Assembly: GCA_002284615.2 (NCBI GenBank)
Contig: MU069680.1
Span: 176,358 to 201,257, forward strand
Direction: 5' to 3'
From: Dunaliella salina
Taxonomy: Eukaryota > Chlorophyta > Chlorophyceae > Chlamydomonadales > Dunaliellaceae
Length of the DNA stretch: 24,900 bases
Shown: positions 24,798 through 24,900 of the stretch, piece by piece
How positions within the stretch are numbered: the first letter of the stretch is position 1
How the letters are laid out: each line of letters begins with the position of its first letter
Notes under the pieces: generated by a model
Told to the model about the DNA's origin: nothing
Seen by the model: the letters and a program-made list of their open reading frames with translations, nothing else
Database searches by the model: none
Translations under genes and position numbers: made by a program

Positions 24798-24900
24798 CAA
24801 GCAGGAAGAAGAAGAGGAAGAAGGAAAAAAGAAGGAGAAGAAGAAGAAGAAGAAGAAGAAGAAGAAGAAGAAGAAGAAGAAGAAGAAGAAGAAGAAGAAG
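24798..24900 (+). repeat. (GAA)n microsatellite running off the window
   Basis: Purine-only GAA/GGA units, nearly pure (AAG)n from about 24834 to the end. Such tracts can form triplex DNA. Confidence 0.97.

Overview
This is nuclear DNA of a eukaryote. Spliced genes with GT-AG introns and TGCAG-type acceptors, long dinucleotide microsatellites, many minisatellites, and seven interstitial CCCTAAA-type (plant-form) telomeric units point to the green lineage: a green alga, streptophyte alga or plant. I cannot name the species. Most long open frames here are by-products of repeats; only two conserved host genes can be supported, and both lie on the + strand.

Layout. Positions 1-3.7 kb hold microsatellite, degenerate repeats, a nested 271 bp mobile element (1503-1773) and two minisatellites, with a possible 19 nt micro-exon at 2312-2330. 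Positions 3.7-8.0 kb hold the 3' part of a GCN1-like HEAT-repeat gene (translational control through the eIF2-alpha kinase GCN2). Its last intron (4954-7817) is large and contains a telomeric tract, an AT-rich decayed coding fragment, copies of the gene's own exon end, a frameshifted acidic/GR-rich ORF and a 110 bp minisatellite. Positions 8.0-13.4 kb are repeat-rich intergenic DNA. A 325 bp foldback element (13388-13712) lies 182 bp upstream of the second gene. Positions 13895-19381 hold a nine-exon gene for an FCP1/NIF-type HAD phosphatase-like protein of 316 residues. Beyond it lie a decayed ORF (20253-20680) and a candidate 2.3 kb DNA transposon with terminal inverted repeats and flanking ATTAG (21541-23865). 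The window ends with another short element and a GAA microsatellite.

The most unusual signal is repeated local duplication of splice-site-bearing exon edges. The GCN1-like gene has a tandemly duplicated acceptor-plus-exon unit and four decayed copies of an exon end, at least two with the donor side. The phosphatase-like gene has a 60 bp tandem array that repeats exon end plus splice donor three times. Both genes also carry long, complementary (TG)n and (CA)n arrays in different introns, so their pre-mRNAs could pair across exons. The phosphatase-like gene further has a probable GC-AG intron and a terminal UAG followed in frame by 45 coding-like codons, with a possible 99 nt exitron. The two genes are not obviously related in function.
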